NCBI RefSeq assembly: GCF_030551255.1
Contig: NZ_CP130630.1
Coordinates: 3,019,501 to 3,083,500, forward strand
From: Streptomyces sp. NL15-2K
Lineage (GTDB): Bacteria; Actinomycetota; Actinomycetes; Streptomycetales; Streptomycetaceae
Length of the DNA stretch: 64,000 nt
Direction of reading: 5' to 3'
Of this stretch, positions 1 through 8,568 are shown piece by piece. Positions within the stretch are counted from its first letter, which is position 1. Every line of letters begins with the position of its first letter. The position numbers and the translations under genes were made by a program. The notes under the pieces are model-generated. The model saw only the letters and a program-made list of their open reading frames with translations. It searched no databases and was not told the DNA's origin.

Positions 1-678
1 CTTCAGCAGCGCTTCCAGGGCTCCGGGCTCGGTGTCCACGAGCACGCCGGGGACGAGGTCGGCGAAGACCCGCACGCCGTGCACGGCACCGACCACGAGG
101 CCCGCGCCCTCGACCAGCTCGGTGAGCTGCTCGGCGGTGAAGCGGTGCGGAACGGGGTCACCGGTGCCCCAGCGGCCGTTCGGATCGTCGAGGGCCTGCC
201 TGGCCTCCTTGAAGTGGCCGGCGAGGGCCCGCGCGAGCACGGCGCCGCCCAAGCCGGCGGCGAGCAGGCTGAGCACGCCCTCGGAGCGCAGCGCGGCGAC
301 CACGTTGCGCACGCCTTCGGCGGGGTCGTCCACGTACTCCAGGACGCCGTGGCACAGCACCACGTCGTAGCCGCCGCGCTCGACCACGTCGAAGAGGCCG
401 TGGGCGTCGCCCTGGACGCCCTGCACCCGGTCGGCGACGCCGGCCTCGGCGGCGCGGCGCTCCAGCGCGAACAGCGCGTTCGGGCTGGGGTCGACGACGG
501 TGACCCGGTGGCCGAGGCGGGCGACGGGCACCGCGAAGTTGCCGCTGCCGCCTCCGGTGTCGAGGACGTCCAGCGCCTGCCGCCCCGTGGCCTTCACCCG
601 GCGGTCGAGGGCGTCCTGGAGGACCTCCCAGACCACGGCGGTACGGAGAGAGGCGCGGGGTCGCATCGGGTCCGACAC
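1..678 (-). CDS. SAM-dependent methyltransferase, 3'-truncated by window edge
   Basis: Class I S-adenosylmethionine methyltransferase; the substrate cannot be told. The reading frame runs off the window, so the C-terminus is missing after 226 residues. The SAM-binding motif I is LDTGGGSGNF (about residues 39-48), followed by VTVVDPSP with the acidic residue expected to contact the ribose (about D63), and LCHGVLEYVDDP as motif IV. The GTG at 676-678 is chosen because GAGGAG lies nine bases upstream; an in-frame ATG four codons later is the alternative. The next gene upstream is on the same strand, 163 bp away. The family call is safe; the role is unknown. Confidence 0.85.
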   Translation of the reverse strand, partial: MSDPMRPRASLRTAVVWEVLQDALDRRVKATGRQALDVLDTGGGSGNFAVPVARLGHRVTVVDPSPNALFALERRAAEAGVADRVQGVQGDAHGLFDVVERGGYDVVLCHGVLEYVDDPAEGVRNVVAALRSEGVLSLLAAGLGGAVLARALAGHFKEARQALDDPNGRWGTGDPVPHRFTAEQLTELVEGAGLVVGAVHGVRVFADLVPGVLVDTEPGALEALLK

Positions 679-841
679 GGCAGTTGACTCCTCGGCGCGG
701 CACCGCCTGCTGCGCGGCGGAGCGAACGGGGTGCCTCCCCGGCCCGAGGTACGGGAAGGGAAGGCTTTAGGCGCCCTCCACCCTATTGCCTCCAGGCCCG
801 CACCTGGTCACCGCCGTGTCGTCCCCCGGGCGCCCGGCCCG

Positions 842-1408
842 TCATCCCGCGTCCGGGAAGTCACGGTCGGCGCTCTCGCGGTCCTCCGGCTGGTCGGCGT
901 CCCGGCGCGGCTGGGGCAGGACGGGCTGGAGCACCAGCATGCGCTCGACGAGGCGCAGGAACATCGCCACGTCGCGTATCAGGTCGTCGGCGTCCCGGCG
1001 GCCGGCCGCGCCCTGGATGCCCGCCTCGGCCCGGGCGCGGCGCCGGGCTCCGGAGGCGAACAGCGCGCTCCACTCGGTGAGTTCGGGCGCGATTTCGGGG
1101 AGCACTTCCCAGGCGCTCCGGATCCGGGCCCGGCGCCGGGGGCTGGTTTCCGGGCGTCCCCGCGCGGCGAGTACGGCGGCGGCGGTGCGCAGGGCGGCGA
1201 GGTGGGCCGTCGCATAGCGCTCGTTCGGTGTCTCCAGGGTCGCGGCCTCGTCCAGTCCGGCGCGGGCCTGGGCGAGCAGGTCGAGGGCCGCGGGTGGCGC
1301 TGTGGTCCGGCGCAGCACGGGGTGTACGTCGCTCGCCGGGCCGTTCAGTGAGGGGGCAGGGCCGGTGGCGCGGCGCCGGCGAGCGGCGGCTGCGTGGTAG
1401 CTGGCCAT
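842..1408 (-). CDS. HEPN_SAV_6107-like conserved protein
   Basis: Hypothetical protein of 188 residues resembling the actinobacterial family typified by SAV_6107, for which a HEPN-type helical domain is described. HEPN domains are often nucleotide- or RNA-related, but no R-x4-6-H ribonuclease motif is evident, so no activity is claimed. The middle (about residues 40-150) is Ala/Leu/Arg-rich and likely helical; both ends are charged and low in complexity. The ATG at 1406-1408 has a near-perfect AGGAGG six bases upstream. It is transcribed away from the YhgE/TetR unit. Confidence 0.75.
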   Translation of the reverse strand: MASYHAAAARRRRATGPAPSLNGPASDVHPVLRRTTAPPAALDLLAQARAGLDEAATLETPNERYATAHLAALRTAAAVLAARGRPETSPRRRARIRSAWEVLPEIAPELTEWSALFASGARRRARAEAGIQGAAGRRDADDLIRDVAMFLRLVERMLVLQPVLPQPRRDADQPEDRESADRDFPDAG

Positions 1409-1523
1409 GACGAACCTCCTGTCGTCTGTGTGACGGCTCTGTGGCCGTATGTGTCCATCGTGAGGTATGGCACTGACAATCCGTTCTGACCTGGGCTTTT
1501 GCTTCGATCGCGCGTTCGGAGTA

Positions 1524-1553
1524 CTTTTTGCACTGACCAGTCAGTTCAAAAAG
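1524..1553. promoter_or_regulatory. 30-bp palindromic operator, likely TetR box
   Basis: Two 14-base arms, CTTTTTGCACTGAC and GTCAGTTCAAAAAG, flank a CA spacer and match at 13 of 14 positions when one is reverse-complemented. The core is ACTGAC-CA-GTCAGT (1532-1545). It lies 12 bp before the remnant YhgE ORF and in the promoter space shared with the HEPN-like gene. The TetR regulator encoded downstream is the natural ligand. This is inference from symmetry and position. Confidence 0.7.
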
Positions 1554-1564
1554 TTCGGCTCTCA

Positions 1565-2242
1565 ATGAGTCGAAGGCATCAGGGGGTGGCGAGCAGTGGC
1601 CGGAGTCGGCATCACCGCCGAGGGCACAAGGCGCCCAACTACGGCACCGGTTTCGCCCCGTACTTCATCCCGCTGTCCCTGTGGGTGGGCGCGATGGTGG
1701 CGTACATGCTGATCGCGCCGATGAACCGGCGTGCCCTCGCCGCGGGTGCCGCGGCATGGCGGATCGCGCTGGCGGGCTGGCTGCCGGTGGTGGCGATCGG
1801 CGTCCTGCAGACCGTCGCCCTGATGGCGGTGCTGCACTGGGCGGTCGGCCTGGAGATGGCCCGGGCGGCCGGAACAGTGGGCTTCCTGTTCCTCGTGACG
1901 GCGTGTTTCGCGGCGATCGTGCAGTGGCTGAACGCGCGCTTCGGAGCGGCGGGTCGGATTCTCGTACTCGCCCTGCTGATGCTGCAGTTGACGTCCGCGG
2001 GCGGCACCTACCCGGTGCAGACCAGCCCGGGCTTCTTCAACGCGATCCACCCCTTCCTGCCGATGAGTTACGTCGTCGAGGCCCTGAGGAGGCTCATCAC
2101 CGGCGGCGGCCTGGGACCGGTGTGGCAGGCATGTGCGGTACTGGCGGCCTTCACCGCGGGAGCGCTCGCGCTGACCGCCGTGTCGGCCCGCCGCCGCCAG
2201 GTGTGGACGCTCGACCGGCTGCATCCGGAGCTGACCCTGTGA
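1565..2242 (+). pseudogene. YhgE/Pip-type membrane protein, N-terminally deleted remnant
   Basis: The 226-codon frame matches only the C-terminal membrane domain of YhgE/Pip proteins (ABC-2-like permeases usually of about 650-700 residues). Recognisable stretches include APNYGTGFAPYFIPLSLWVG, LAGWLPVVAIGVLQT, GTYPVQTSPGFFN and HPFLPMSYVVEALRRLITGG, with five to six hydrophobic segments. The first roughly 30 residues are Arg/His-rich and unlike the family; the N-terminal transmembrane helix and the large extracellular coiled domain are absent. A deletion apparently fused the promoter/5' leader to the last third of the gene. Its stop overlaps the GTG start of the TetR gene (GTGA), so it may still be translated to couple the regulator. 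Confidence 0.75.
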
Positions 2243-2916
2243 GTGCGGTGACTCCTGGTGTGACCGTTCCTGTGACAATCAGGGCCATGGAAAGCAGCAG
2301 CACCCCGCGGGCTGTCAGCACGCGCCGCGAGGCCACCCGGCAGAAGCTCTACGAGGCGGCCGTCACGCTCATCGCCGAGCAGGGCTTCTCGGCCACCACG
2401 GTGGACGAGATCGCCGAACGGGCCGGAGTCGCGAAGGGCACGGTCTACTACAACTTCGCAAGCAAGTCCGTCCTCTTCGAGGAGTTGCTGCGGCACGGAG
2501 TGGGACTCCTCACCGCCTCCTTGCGGGAGGCGGCCGACCGCACCGCCCAAGGCGGCGGCAGCAAGGTGGACGCCCTGGACGCGATGATCCGCGCGGGGCT
2601 GGTCTTCATAGACCGCTATCCGGCCTTCACCCAGCTGTACGTGGCCGAGCTGTGGCGCACCAACCGGGCCTGGCAGTCCACGCTGATGGTGGTCCGGCAG
2701 GAGGCGGTCGCGGTCGTCGAGGGTGTGCTGCGCGAGGGCGTGGAGAACGGCGAGTTCAGCGCGGAGATCGACATCCCGCTGACCGCGGCCGCGTTGGTCG
2801 GCATGGTCCTGGTGGCCGCCCTGGACTGGCAGGCCTTCCAGCCGGAGCGCTCCCTGGACGACGTGCACGCGGCGCTGTCGCGGCTGCTTCAGGGGCGGGT
2901 GAGCGGGAGGGGCTGA
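2239..2916 (+). CDS. TetR/AcrR family transcriptional regulator
   Basis: DNA-binding repressor with an N-terminal TetR helix-turn-helix (LYEAAVTLIAEQGFSATTVD, then IAERAGVAKGTVYYNF) and a TetR C-terminal ligand domain. GTG at 2239 is preferred because GGAG lies eight bases upstream and it overlaps the previous stop codon as GTGA; the ATG at 2287 (16 codons in) has no clear ribosome site. It probably represses its own unit from the palindrome at 1524-1553. Genes of this pairing usually control the adjacent YhgE exporter, which here is truncated, leaving the repressor partly without its client. Confidence 0.9.
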   Translation: MSAVTPGVTVPVTIRAMESSSTPRAVSTRREATRQKLYEAAVTLIAEQGFSATTVDEIAERAGVAKGTVYYNFASKSVLFEELLRHGVGLLTASLREAADRTAQGGGSKVDALDAMIRAGLVFIDRYPAFTQLYVAELWRTNRAWQSTLMVVRQEAVAVVEGVLREGVENGEFSAEIDIPLTAAALVGMVLVAALDWQAFQPERSLDDVHAALSRLLQGRVSGRG

Positions 2917-3427
2917 GCAGGGCCGCTGCACGGGCCGCCGAGCCGACGCGACTCAGGCGGCCGCACGCGAAAGCGCCGGTCCGGTGTGGCCGCGTCCCCC
3001 GCGGGCCACCTCGAACCGGCGCTTCCTCTTGCTCCCCCGTTTCCCCCGTTTCCCCCGTTCCCCCATTCCCCCGTTGGGCCCCGTTCGGTCATCTCCGGGT
3101 TCCCCCGTGCCTCGCTCCCGCCGACATCGGCCGGCGGAAGGAGCGGATCCGGGGGCCGCTCCGTTCCGGCGCCCCGTGTCGCCGGTGCCGGAGCCGCGCC
3201 CCTTTTCCGTGCCTCCACTCTCTCGTTCGCGCAGGTCGGCCCCCATCCGCGCGCGTACTCATCTCGGCGACTAGGTACTGATACTCAGCAGTACGCACGC
3301 GGCCCCAGGACGGTGTGCCACCCCTTGGTGACGATCGCGTCCGTGCCGGTACTTCCCCTGGCCGAGGGCCGGGCGTCCGCACGACCGCCCGGCCGGATTG
3401 TCGGTGGCGGCCGATAAAGTCGCAGGC
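2917..3427. other. 511-bp intergenic region without a gene
   Basis: No ORF here has coding-like composition; the open frames on both strands are proline/arginine-rich artefacts of GC content. It contains a C5-run array (3034-3072) and an inverted repeat GTACTG-N8-CAGTAC at 3275-3294, which could be an operator for the following oxidoreductase. Confidence 0.7.
3034..3072 (-). repeat. Five G5 runs, potential G-quadruplex
   Basis: Five runs of CCCCC on the + strand are separated by loops of 4, 4, 3 and 3 bases (GTTT, GTTT, GTT, ATT), so the minus strand carries five G5 tracts. This fits a four-tetrad or longer quadruplex. It arises from a 9-base tandem unit TTTCCCCCG. Confidence 0.7.
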
Positions 3428-4939
3428 ATGGCACGGATTGCGGTGATCGGCGCCGGGATGGGCGCGATGGCGGCCGCTGCCCGGCTGGCCGTCGCGGGCC
3501 ACCGGGTGGCGGTGTACGAGCGTACGGAGACGTACGGCGGTGCGGTGCGCCGCTTCGAGCGCGACGGGTTCCGTTTCGACACCGGCCCCGGGCTCCTCCC
3601 CCTCCCCGCGGTCTACCGCGACCTGTTCGTCAAGACCGGCAAGGAGCCGCTGGAGGACTGCGTCGAGCTGGTCCAGGTCGACCCGTCGTCGCGGCACGTC
3701 TTCGCGGACGGCACCGAGGTGTCGCTGCCGAACGCCTCGCGCGCGGGCGTCGTCGCGGCCCTGGACGCAGCGCTCGGGTCGGGCGCCGGGCAGCGCTGGG
3801 GCGACTTCCTGGTCCGGGCCCGTGAAGCCTGGGACCGGACGCGCCGACCGCTCCTGGAGGAGCCCCTATGGCCGAACTGGTCGGTGCTGGCCGAGCGCGA
3901 GCCCTATCCGTCGGTCCCCCACAAGCGGCTGCTGCGCACCCGCCGGGCCGGCACACTCGCCGAGATCGGCGCCTGGGAGCTGCGCGACCCCCGGCTCACC
4001 GCGCTCCTGGAGAGCCACGCGCTCGCGTACGGCCTGGACCCGAGCGTCACCCCGGCGAGCGCCGCCGTGCTGCCGTACCTGGAGCACGCCTTCGGTACCT
4101 GGTATGTCCGAGGCGGGATGCGGGAGTTGGCGCGCGCGGTGTACGAGCGGTGCATTGACCGGAAGGTCGAGTTCCACTTCGGCGCCGAGGTCACCGGGGT
4201 GCTGGAGAAGGGCGGCCGGGCGGCGGGGCTGGAGTTCGAGGACGGAAGAGTGGCGGAGGCGGACACCGTCGTCGGCAGCGGGCCTTGGCGGCTGAGTGGC
4301 CTGCTGCGGGGCCGCGAGTTGTACGGCGCGGGGGCCGTCGCGCCGCATCCCGAGGGCACGGCGACCGGCCGGGTCGTGGTCTGCCTGGCCCTGCGCGGCG
4401 CACGGGCGGCTGACGCGACGCACCGCACGGTGGTGCACGGCACCGCCCCGCAGGCCGAGTTGGACCTCTTCGCGCGCGGGGTGCCGCCCGAGGACCCGAC
4501 CGTCCGGATCGACCGGCCGGACGACCCGGCCCTGCGCCCCGACGACGCCCACGAGTCCGTGGTGCTCACGGCGACGGTGCCGTCCCAGACGCGCTACGAC
4601 TGGACCGCGGCCGGAGCCGCCGACGCGTTCGCGGACCGGATGGTCGCCGCCGCCGAGCGCGCGATACCGGGTCTGCGCGAGCGGACGCTGTGGCGCGAGG
4701 TCCGTACGCCCGTGCACACGCGGGAGGAGACCGGAGCCGAGGGCGGCGGTGTGCCCGCGCCCGCACTGGCGTCGGCCGAGGGGACCCTGCTGCATCCGTC
4801 CAACGGCACGGCGATACCGGGCCTGTTCACCGTCGGCGGCTGGTCACACCCCGGCGGCGGACTCCCGCACGCCGGCATGTCGGGCGCGCTGGTGGCCGGA
4901 CTGATCGTGGAGGGGCCGGAGTTCAGAGGATCCCAGTAG
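3428..4939 (+). CDS. FAD-dependent phytoene-desaturase-like oxidoreductase
   Basis: Flavoprotein of 503 residues in the phytoene dehydrogenase/amine-oxidase superfamily. The N-terminal Rossmann motif is IAVIGAGMGAMAAAARLA followed by VAVYERTETYGGAVR; the C-terminal FAD motif is GLFTVGGWSHPGGGLPHAGM (about residues 460-480). The substrate is unknown; no carotenoid genes are nearby, so a carotenoid role is not implied. ATG at 3428 is used; a TTG 30 bases upstream is possible, and neither has a strong ribosome site. The stop codon lies within the first copy of a 26-bp tandem duplication (4925-4976). The next gene is convergent, 44 bp away. Confidence 0.85.
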   Translation: MARIAVIGAGMGAMAAAARLAVAGHRVAVYERTETYGGAVRRFERDGFRFDTGPGLLPLPAVYRDLFVKTGKEPLEDCVELVQVDPSSRHVFADGTEVSLPNASRAGVVAALDAALGSGAGQRWGDFLVRAREAWDRTRRPLLEEPLWPNWSVLAEREPYPSVPHKRLLRTRRAGTLAEIGAWELRDPRLTALLESHALAYGLDPSVTPASAAVLPYLEHAFGTWYVRGGMRELARAVYERCIDRKVEFHFGAEVTGVLEKGGRAAGLEFEDGRVAEADTVVGSGPWRLSGLLRGRELYGAGAVAPHPEGTATGRVVVCLALRGARAADATHRTVVHGTAPQAELDLFARGVPPEDPTVRIDRPDDPALRPDDAHESVVLTATVPSQTRYDWTAAGAADAFADRMVAAAERAIPGLRERTLWREVRTPVHTREETGAEGGGVPAPALASAEGTLLHPSNGTAIPGLFTVGGWSHPGGGLPHAGMSGALVAGLIVEGPEFRGSQ

Positions 4940-4976
4940 TGGAACCAGCGAGAGGATCCCAGTAGTGGAACCAGCG
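4925..4976 (+). repeat. 26-bp perfect tandem duplication at gene end
   Basis: Two identical 26-bp units (4925-4950 and 4951-4976) abut one another. Each carries a TAG; the TAG in the first unit ends the oxidoreductase frame. It fills most of the gap between two convergent genes. Confidence 0.9.
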
Positions 4977-4983
4977 GCGGGGC

Positions 4984-5943
4984 TCAGAAACGGTACTGCT
5001 CGTCGACCCCGTTGCCCTGCGCCTGCCCGTCGCCCTGGTACGGATACTGCTGCTCGGGCGGGAGTTCGCCGCCGTAGGGGTCGTCGGTGCTGCGCTGCTG
5101 CGGCACCCACACGCCGCCGGGCGGGGTCTCGCCGCCGTACGTCCCGGCGGCGTACTGGTCCTGGCCGTAGCCCTGCTGACCGTACTGCTGCTGGCCTCCG
5201 TAGGAGGTGTCGTACGAGGCACCGCCGTAGGCCTGCGTACCGATGTACGGGTCGGAGTAGGCGGCGTACTGCTGCTGTCCGGCCGGGTCGTAGCCGTACT
5301 GCTGCTGGTCGTAGCCGGAGTAGCCGTCGTAGGCGTACGACTGGTCGGCGGCGGCCGTCGCGTACTGGTCCTGGGTCTGGCCAGGCGCCGGGTAGGAGGA
5401 GTCGGTGGCGTAGCCCGAGTCGCCGTATATGCCGTACGAGCCGGTGTCATCGGGCAGGGGCTGCGGCTCGTACACGGAGGTGCTCTCGGCGGCCGTGGGC
5501 GGCTCGACGGGGCGGGCCGGCGTGAACACGTCGTCGCGGTCGTAGTCGTCGTGGCCGTACGCGCCGGTGTCCTGGCCGTACTGGCTGTCAGCGCCGAAGC
5601 CGACCGGGGTCGCTTCGAGGTCGGTGACCTCCAGGGACGGATCCTGACGGTCCGCCTTGCCCCGGCGGCGCTTGGAGCCGTCGGTGCCCGGGCGGCTGAC
5701 CGCCCAGCCGGCCGCGAAGCCGCGACGGAAGGAGAGCGTGACGTAGGTCTGGCCGACCGCGAAGGCGGCGGCGCCCAGTCCGATGACGATCACGGAGGGG
5801 ATCAGCACGCCGAGGACGACGCCGAGGAAGCCGACGAAGGCGAGCAGCCGCCAGCGCAGGCGTGCCTTGTACTGCAGCAACACCTCACCGAGCAGCCACA
5901 GCGCGACGATGCCGAACGCGATGTAGAGGACCGTCCAGCCCAT
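4984..5943 (-). CDS. Membrane protein with long Tyr/Gln/Gly-rich tail
   Basis: 319 residues. Residues 1-75 hold two to three hydrophobic helices (VLYIAFGIVALWLLGEVLL; LLAFVGFLGVVLGVLIPSVI; VIGLGAAAFAVGQTYVTL). A basic stretch (SKRRRGKADRQ) follows, then about 200 residues of low-complexity sequence in which Tyr, Gln, Gly, Asp and Ala dominate, such as SYGGQQQYGQQGYGQDQY. Such tails resemble prion-like or phase-separating regions, though here the composition may also reflect repeat slippage. ATG at 5941-5943 follows GAGAGGGG. A homologue sits next to metF in other Streptomyces as I recall. Function unknown. Confidence 0.8.
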   Translation of the reverse strand: MGWTVLYIAFGIVALWLLGEVLLQYKARLRWRLLAFVGFLGVVLGVLIPSVIVIGLGAAAFAVGQTYVTLSFRRGFAAGWAVSRPGTDGSKRRRGKADRQDPSLEVTDLEATPVGFGADSQYGQDTGAYGHDDYDRDDVFTPARPVEPPTAAESTSVYEPQPLPDDTGSYGIYGDSGYATDSSYPAPGQTQDQYATAAADQSYAYDGYSGYDQQQYGYDPAGQQQYAAYSDPYIGTQAYGGASYDTSYGGQQQYGQQGYGQDQYAAGTYGGETPPGGVWVPQQRSTDDPYGGELPPEQQYPYQGDGQAQGNGVDEQYRF

Positions 5944-5999
5944 GTACGCCCCTCTCCCAGTGGCCGTTACGCAGTGTGTCGTATACCGGTGCGGCCGGT

Positions 6000-6923
6000 C
6001 TAGGTCTGCGGTCGGTGGTGCAGGCCCAGGTTCTCGTAGATTTCCAGCGTCGCCGTGGAGTTGTTGAGCGTGATGAAGTGCAGTCCGGGCACTCCCTCGG
6101 CCAGCAGCCGTGCGCAGAACTCGGTGGCGAATTCGATGCCAATGGAGCGTACAGCCGCCGGATCGTCTTTGGCTGTGAGGATCCGCTCTTTCAGAGCGGG
6201 CGGGAAGGCGGCGTTGGTGAGCGACGGGACCCGCGCCAGCGTCTTCACACTCGCGATCGGCATGACCTCGGGGATGATCGGCGTCTCGCAGCCGGCCGCC
6301 GCGACCCGGTCGCGCAGCCGCAGGTAGTCCTCCGGCTGGAAGAACATCTGCGTGATCGCGTAGTCCGCGCCCGCACGGCACTTGTCGACGAAGTGCCGGA
6401 CATCGGTGTCCCAGTCGGCGGAGCGCGGGTGCATCGCGGGGAAGGCCGCGACGCCCACGCAGAAGTCGCCGGAGTTCTTGATGAGTTCGACGAGTTCGGC
6501 GGCGTAGGCGAGGCCCTGGGGATGCGGCACCCAGTCGCCCATCGGGTCGCCGGGCGGGTCGCCGCGCAGCGCGAGCATGTTGCGGATCCCGGCGTCGGCG
6601 TACTGGCCGATGATGTTGCGCAGGTCGGCCACCGAGTGGTCGACCGCCGTGAGGTGCGCGATGGGGGTGAGCGTGGTGTCGGAGGCGATCGCCTCGGTCG
6701 CCTTGACCGTGCCCGCGCGGGTGGAACCGCCCGCGCCGTAGGTCACGGAGACGAAGTCGGGTGCCACGGCCTCGACCCGGCGCAGCGCGTTCCACAGGTT
6801 CCGCTCGCCCTTCGGGGTCTTCGGGGCGTAGAACTCGAACGAGTACGTCGTCTTGCCGGTCGCGAGCATGTCACGCACGGTGCGGGCGTGGTCCGTCCTG
6901 GTGGATGCGGTGCCGAGGGCCAT
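6000..6923 (-). CDS. metF: 5,10-methylenetetrahydrofolate reductase
   Basis: Reduces 5,10-methylene-THF to 5-methyl-THF for methionine synthesis, with FAD as cofactor, in the cytoplasm. At 307 residues it has the normal bacterial length. Family hallmarks are [18 protein letters not shown] with the catalytic Glu near the N-terminus, [41 protein letters not shown] and [14 protein letters not shown]. It stands alone on the minus strand, 56 bp downstream of the membrane-protein gene start and 113 bp from thiE. Confidence 0.97.
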   Translation of the reverse strand: MALGTASTRTDHARTVRDMLATGKTTYSFEFYAPKTPKGERNLWNALRRVEAVAPDFVSVTYGAGGSTRAGTVKATEAIASDTTLTPIAHLTAVDHSVADLRNIIGQYADAGIRNMLALRGDPPGDPMGDWVPHPQGLAYAAELVELIKNSGDFCVGVAAFPAMHPRSADWDTDVRHFVDKCRAGADYAITQMFFQPEDYLRLRDRVAAAGCETPIIPEVMPIASVKTLARVPSLTNAAFPPALKERILTAKDDPAAVRSIGIEFATEFCARLLAEGVPGLHFITLNNSTATLEIYENLGLHHRPQT

Positions 6924-7036
6924 ACCCGCAGGTTAGTCAGGGCGCGGCGGTCCCCCAACCGGATCACGGACTTTTGCCCGACTTGTCTATTTACTGTCCA
7001 CCCCTTGGACATACGGGCGAGGGACAAACGGTGTCA

Positions 7037-7687
7037 TTACGCCTGCCGCAGCCGCTTGGCGAACTCCGCCGCCGCCGCGCCCGGGTCGTCCGCCTCCGTG
7101 ATCGCCCGGACGACCACGACCCGGCGAGCACCCGCCTCCAGCACCTCGTCGAGGGTGCGCAGGTCGATGCCGCCGATGGCGAACCAGGGGCGGTCGGTGC
7201 CGAGGCCGGCGGTGTACCGGACGAGGTCGAGACCGGGGGCGTGGCGGCCGGGCTTGGTGGGGGTCGGCCAGCACGGGCCGGTACAGAAGTAGTCCACGCC
7301 CTCCTGGACGGCGGCCGCGGCGGCCTCCGGCTCGGCGTGCGTGGAGCGGCCTATGAGGATGTCGTCCCCGAGGATCGCGCGGGCCGCGGGGACCGGGAGG
7401 TCGCCCTGGCCGAGGTGCAGGACGTCGGAGCCGGCGGCGTGGGCGACGTCCGCCCGGTCGTTGACCGCGAGGAGCTTGCCGTGCCGGGCGCAGGCGTCGG
7501 CGAAGACCTTCAGGTGCTCCAGTTCCTCGGCCGCCTCCATCCCCTTGTCGCGCAGCTGCACGATGTCGACGCCGCTCGCCAGCACCGCGTCCAGGAACTC
7601 GGGCAGGTCGCCCTGGCGCTTACGGGCGTCGGTGCAGAGGTAGAGCCGGGCGTCGGCGAGCCGGACGCGGGTGGCGGTGTCGGGCAT
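7037..7687 (-). CDS. thiE: Thiamine phosphate synthase
   Basis: Joins HMP pyrophosphate to thiazole phosphate to give thiamine monophosphate. The protein is 216 residues, a TIM barrel with [17 protein letters not shown] (pyrophosphate-binding QLRDK), [29 protein letters not shown] and [22 protein letters not shown] at 7685-7687 is used. It is transcribed opposite to thiOSG and lies 2.6 kb from that operon; no riboswitch is seen upstream, only a minisatellite (7737-8080). Confidence 0.96.
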   Translation of the reverse strand: MPDTATRVRLADARLYLCTDARKRQGDLPEFLDAVLASGVDIVQLRDKGMEAAEELEHLKVFADACARHGKLLAVNDRADVAHAAGSDVLHLGQGDLPVPAARAILGDDILIGRSTHAEPEAAAAAVQEGVDYFCTGPCWPTPTKPGRHAPGLDLVRYTAGLGTDRPWFAIGGIDLRTLDEVLEAGARRVVVVRAITEADDPGAAAAEFAKRLRQA

Positions 7688-7736
7688 GCGGGTGTCCCCC
7701 GTTGTCGGTGGCGTACGGGCCGTGGGCCGGTGCGGT

Positions 7737-8080
7737 CGGCCGCTGCGGGCCGTAGTGAACCACGGGCATGGCTCGCATGGCCTGCGGTGCACCACGGACG
7801 TGGCACGCGCGGCCTGCGGCGAACCACGGATGTGGTCCGCCGCGGCCCTTGGCGAACCACGGAGGTGACTCGCACGGCCTGCGGCAAACCACAGACGTGG
7901 CACGCAAGGCCTGCGGCGAACCACGGATGTGGTCCGCCGCGGCCCTTGGCGAACCACGGGCGTGACTCCCCACAGGCCGCACCGGACCACGACCACGGCT
8001 CGCACGGCCTGCGGTGCACCACGGACGTGACTCCCACAGGCCGCAGCGGACCACGACCACGGCTCTCGCGGGCCACGGCC
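7737..8080. repeat. Minisatellite of about ten 31-33 bp units
   Basis: Degenerate tandem units begin with GGCCTGCGGYGAACCACGG and end in a GTGG/GTGACTCSC tail. The pair of units around 7812-7876 is repeated almost exactly about 97 bp later, giving a higher-order period of three units. It fills the 429-bp space between thiE and the Rv2175c-like gene. All frames through it are Arg/Pro-rich and repetitive, so it is not coding. Confidence 0.85.
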
Positions 8081-8116
8081 CGTACGCCGGACGGTGTTCA
8101 GATCAGCGTGTTCAGA

Positions 8117-8482
8117 TCAGACGGCGAGCGCCTGGGCGCGGCGCTTCACCTCCGTGCCGCGATTCTCGCCGAGGGCCTGCGCGGGGGTGCCGGGCAGGCT
8201 CGGGTCGGGGGTGAAGAGCCACTCGAGCATCTCTTCGTCCGTGAAGCCGTCGTCCCGCAGGAGCGTCAGGGTCCCGGACAGACCCTTGACGACCTTGTCC
8301 CCGTCGATGAAGGCGGCGGGGACGTGCAGCGCGCGGTTCTCACCACGGCGTACGGCGATGAGCTGGCCGTCCTTGACCAGCTGCCGCACACGCGTCACCT
8401 CGACGCCGAGCTTTTCGGCGATGTCGGGGAGGGTGAGCCAGGCGGGGACGAGAGCATCGATTTTTGCGTCAATCTCGGTCAC
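8117..8482 (-). CDS. Rv2175c-family DNA-binding protein
   Basis: A 121-residue protein with an N-terminal winged/excisionase-like helix-turn-helix (LTLPDIAEKLGVEVTRVRQL, then VKDGQLIAVRRGENRALHVP) and the C-terminal domain typical of actinobacterial Rv2175c proteins (FIDGDKVVKGLSGTLTLLRD, EEMLEWLFTPDPSLPGTP). The M. tuberculosis homologue is a DNA-binding substrate of a Ser/Thr kinase; a PASTA kinase lies about 4 kb downstream here, though no link is proven. ATG at 8480-8482 is used. Confidence 0.88.
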   Translation of the reverse strand: MTEIDAKIDALVPAWLTLPDIAEKLGVEVTRVRQLVKDGQLIAVRRGENRALHVPAAFIDGDKVVKGLSGTLTLLRDDGFTDEEMLEWLFTPDPSLPGTPAQALGENRGTEVKRRAQALAV

Positions 8483-8568
8483 GGAACAAGCGTGCCATCC
8501 CGGACTGACAGTCGGAAGTCAGGCCGGTCCGACCTGAGGCAACAGACCGCCGACACGGGTTACAGGAG

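Noticed and set aside
2889..3417. Several open frames on both strands in 2917-3427
   Set aside because: Proline/arginine-rich composition, no ribosome sites, no family resemblance; explained by the C5-run repeats and high GC.
7037..8076. Minus-strand repeat peptides upstream of thiE ([12 protein letters not shown] type), as an N-terminal extension of ThiE
   Set aside because: All frames of the minisatellite give similar low-complexity sequence, and ThiE has a normal start at 7687 with family length.
7737..8080. CRISPR array
   Set aside because: The units are contiguous and degenerate, with no unique spacers of constant length, and no cas genes are nearby.
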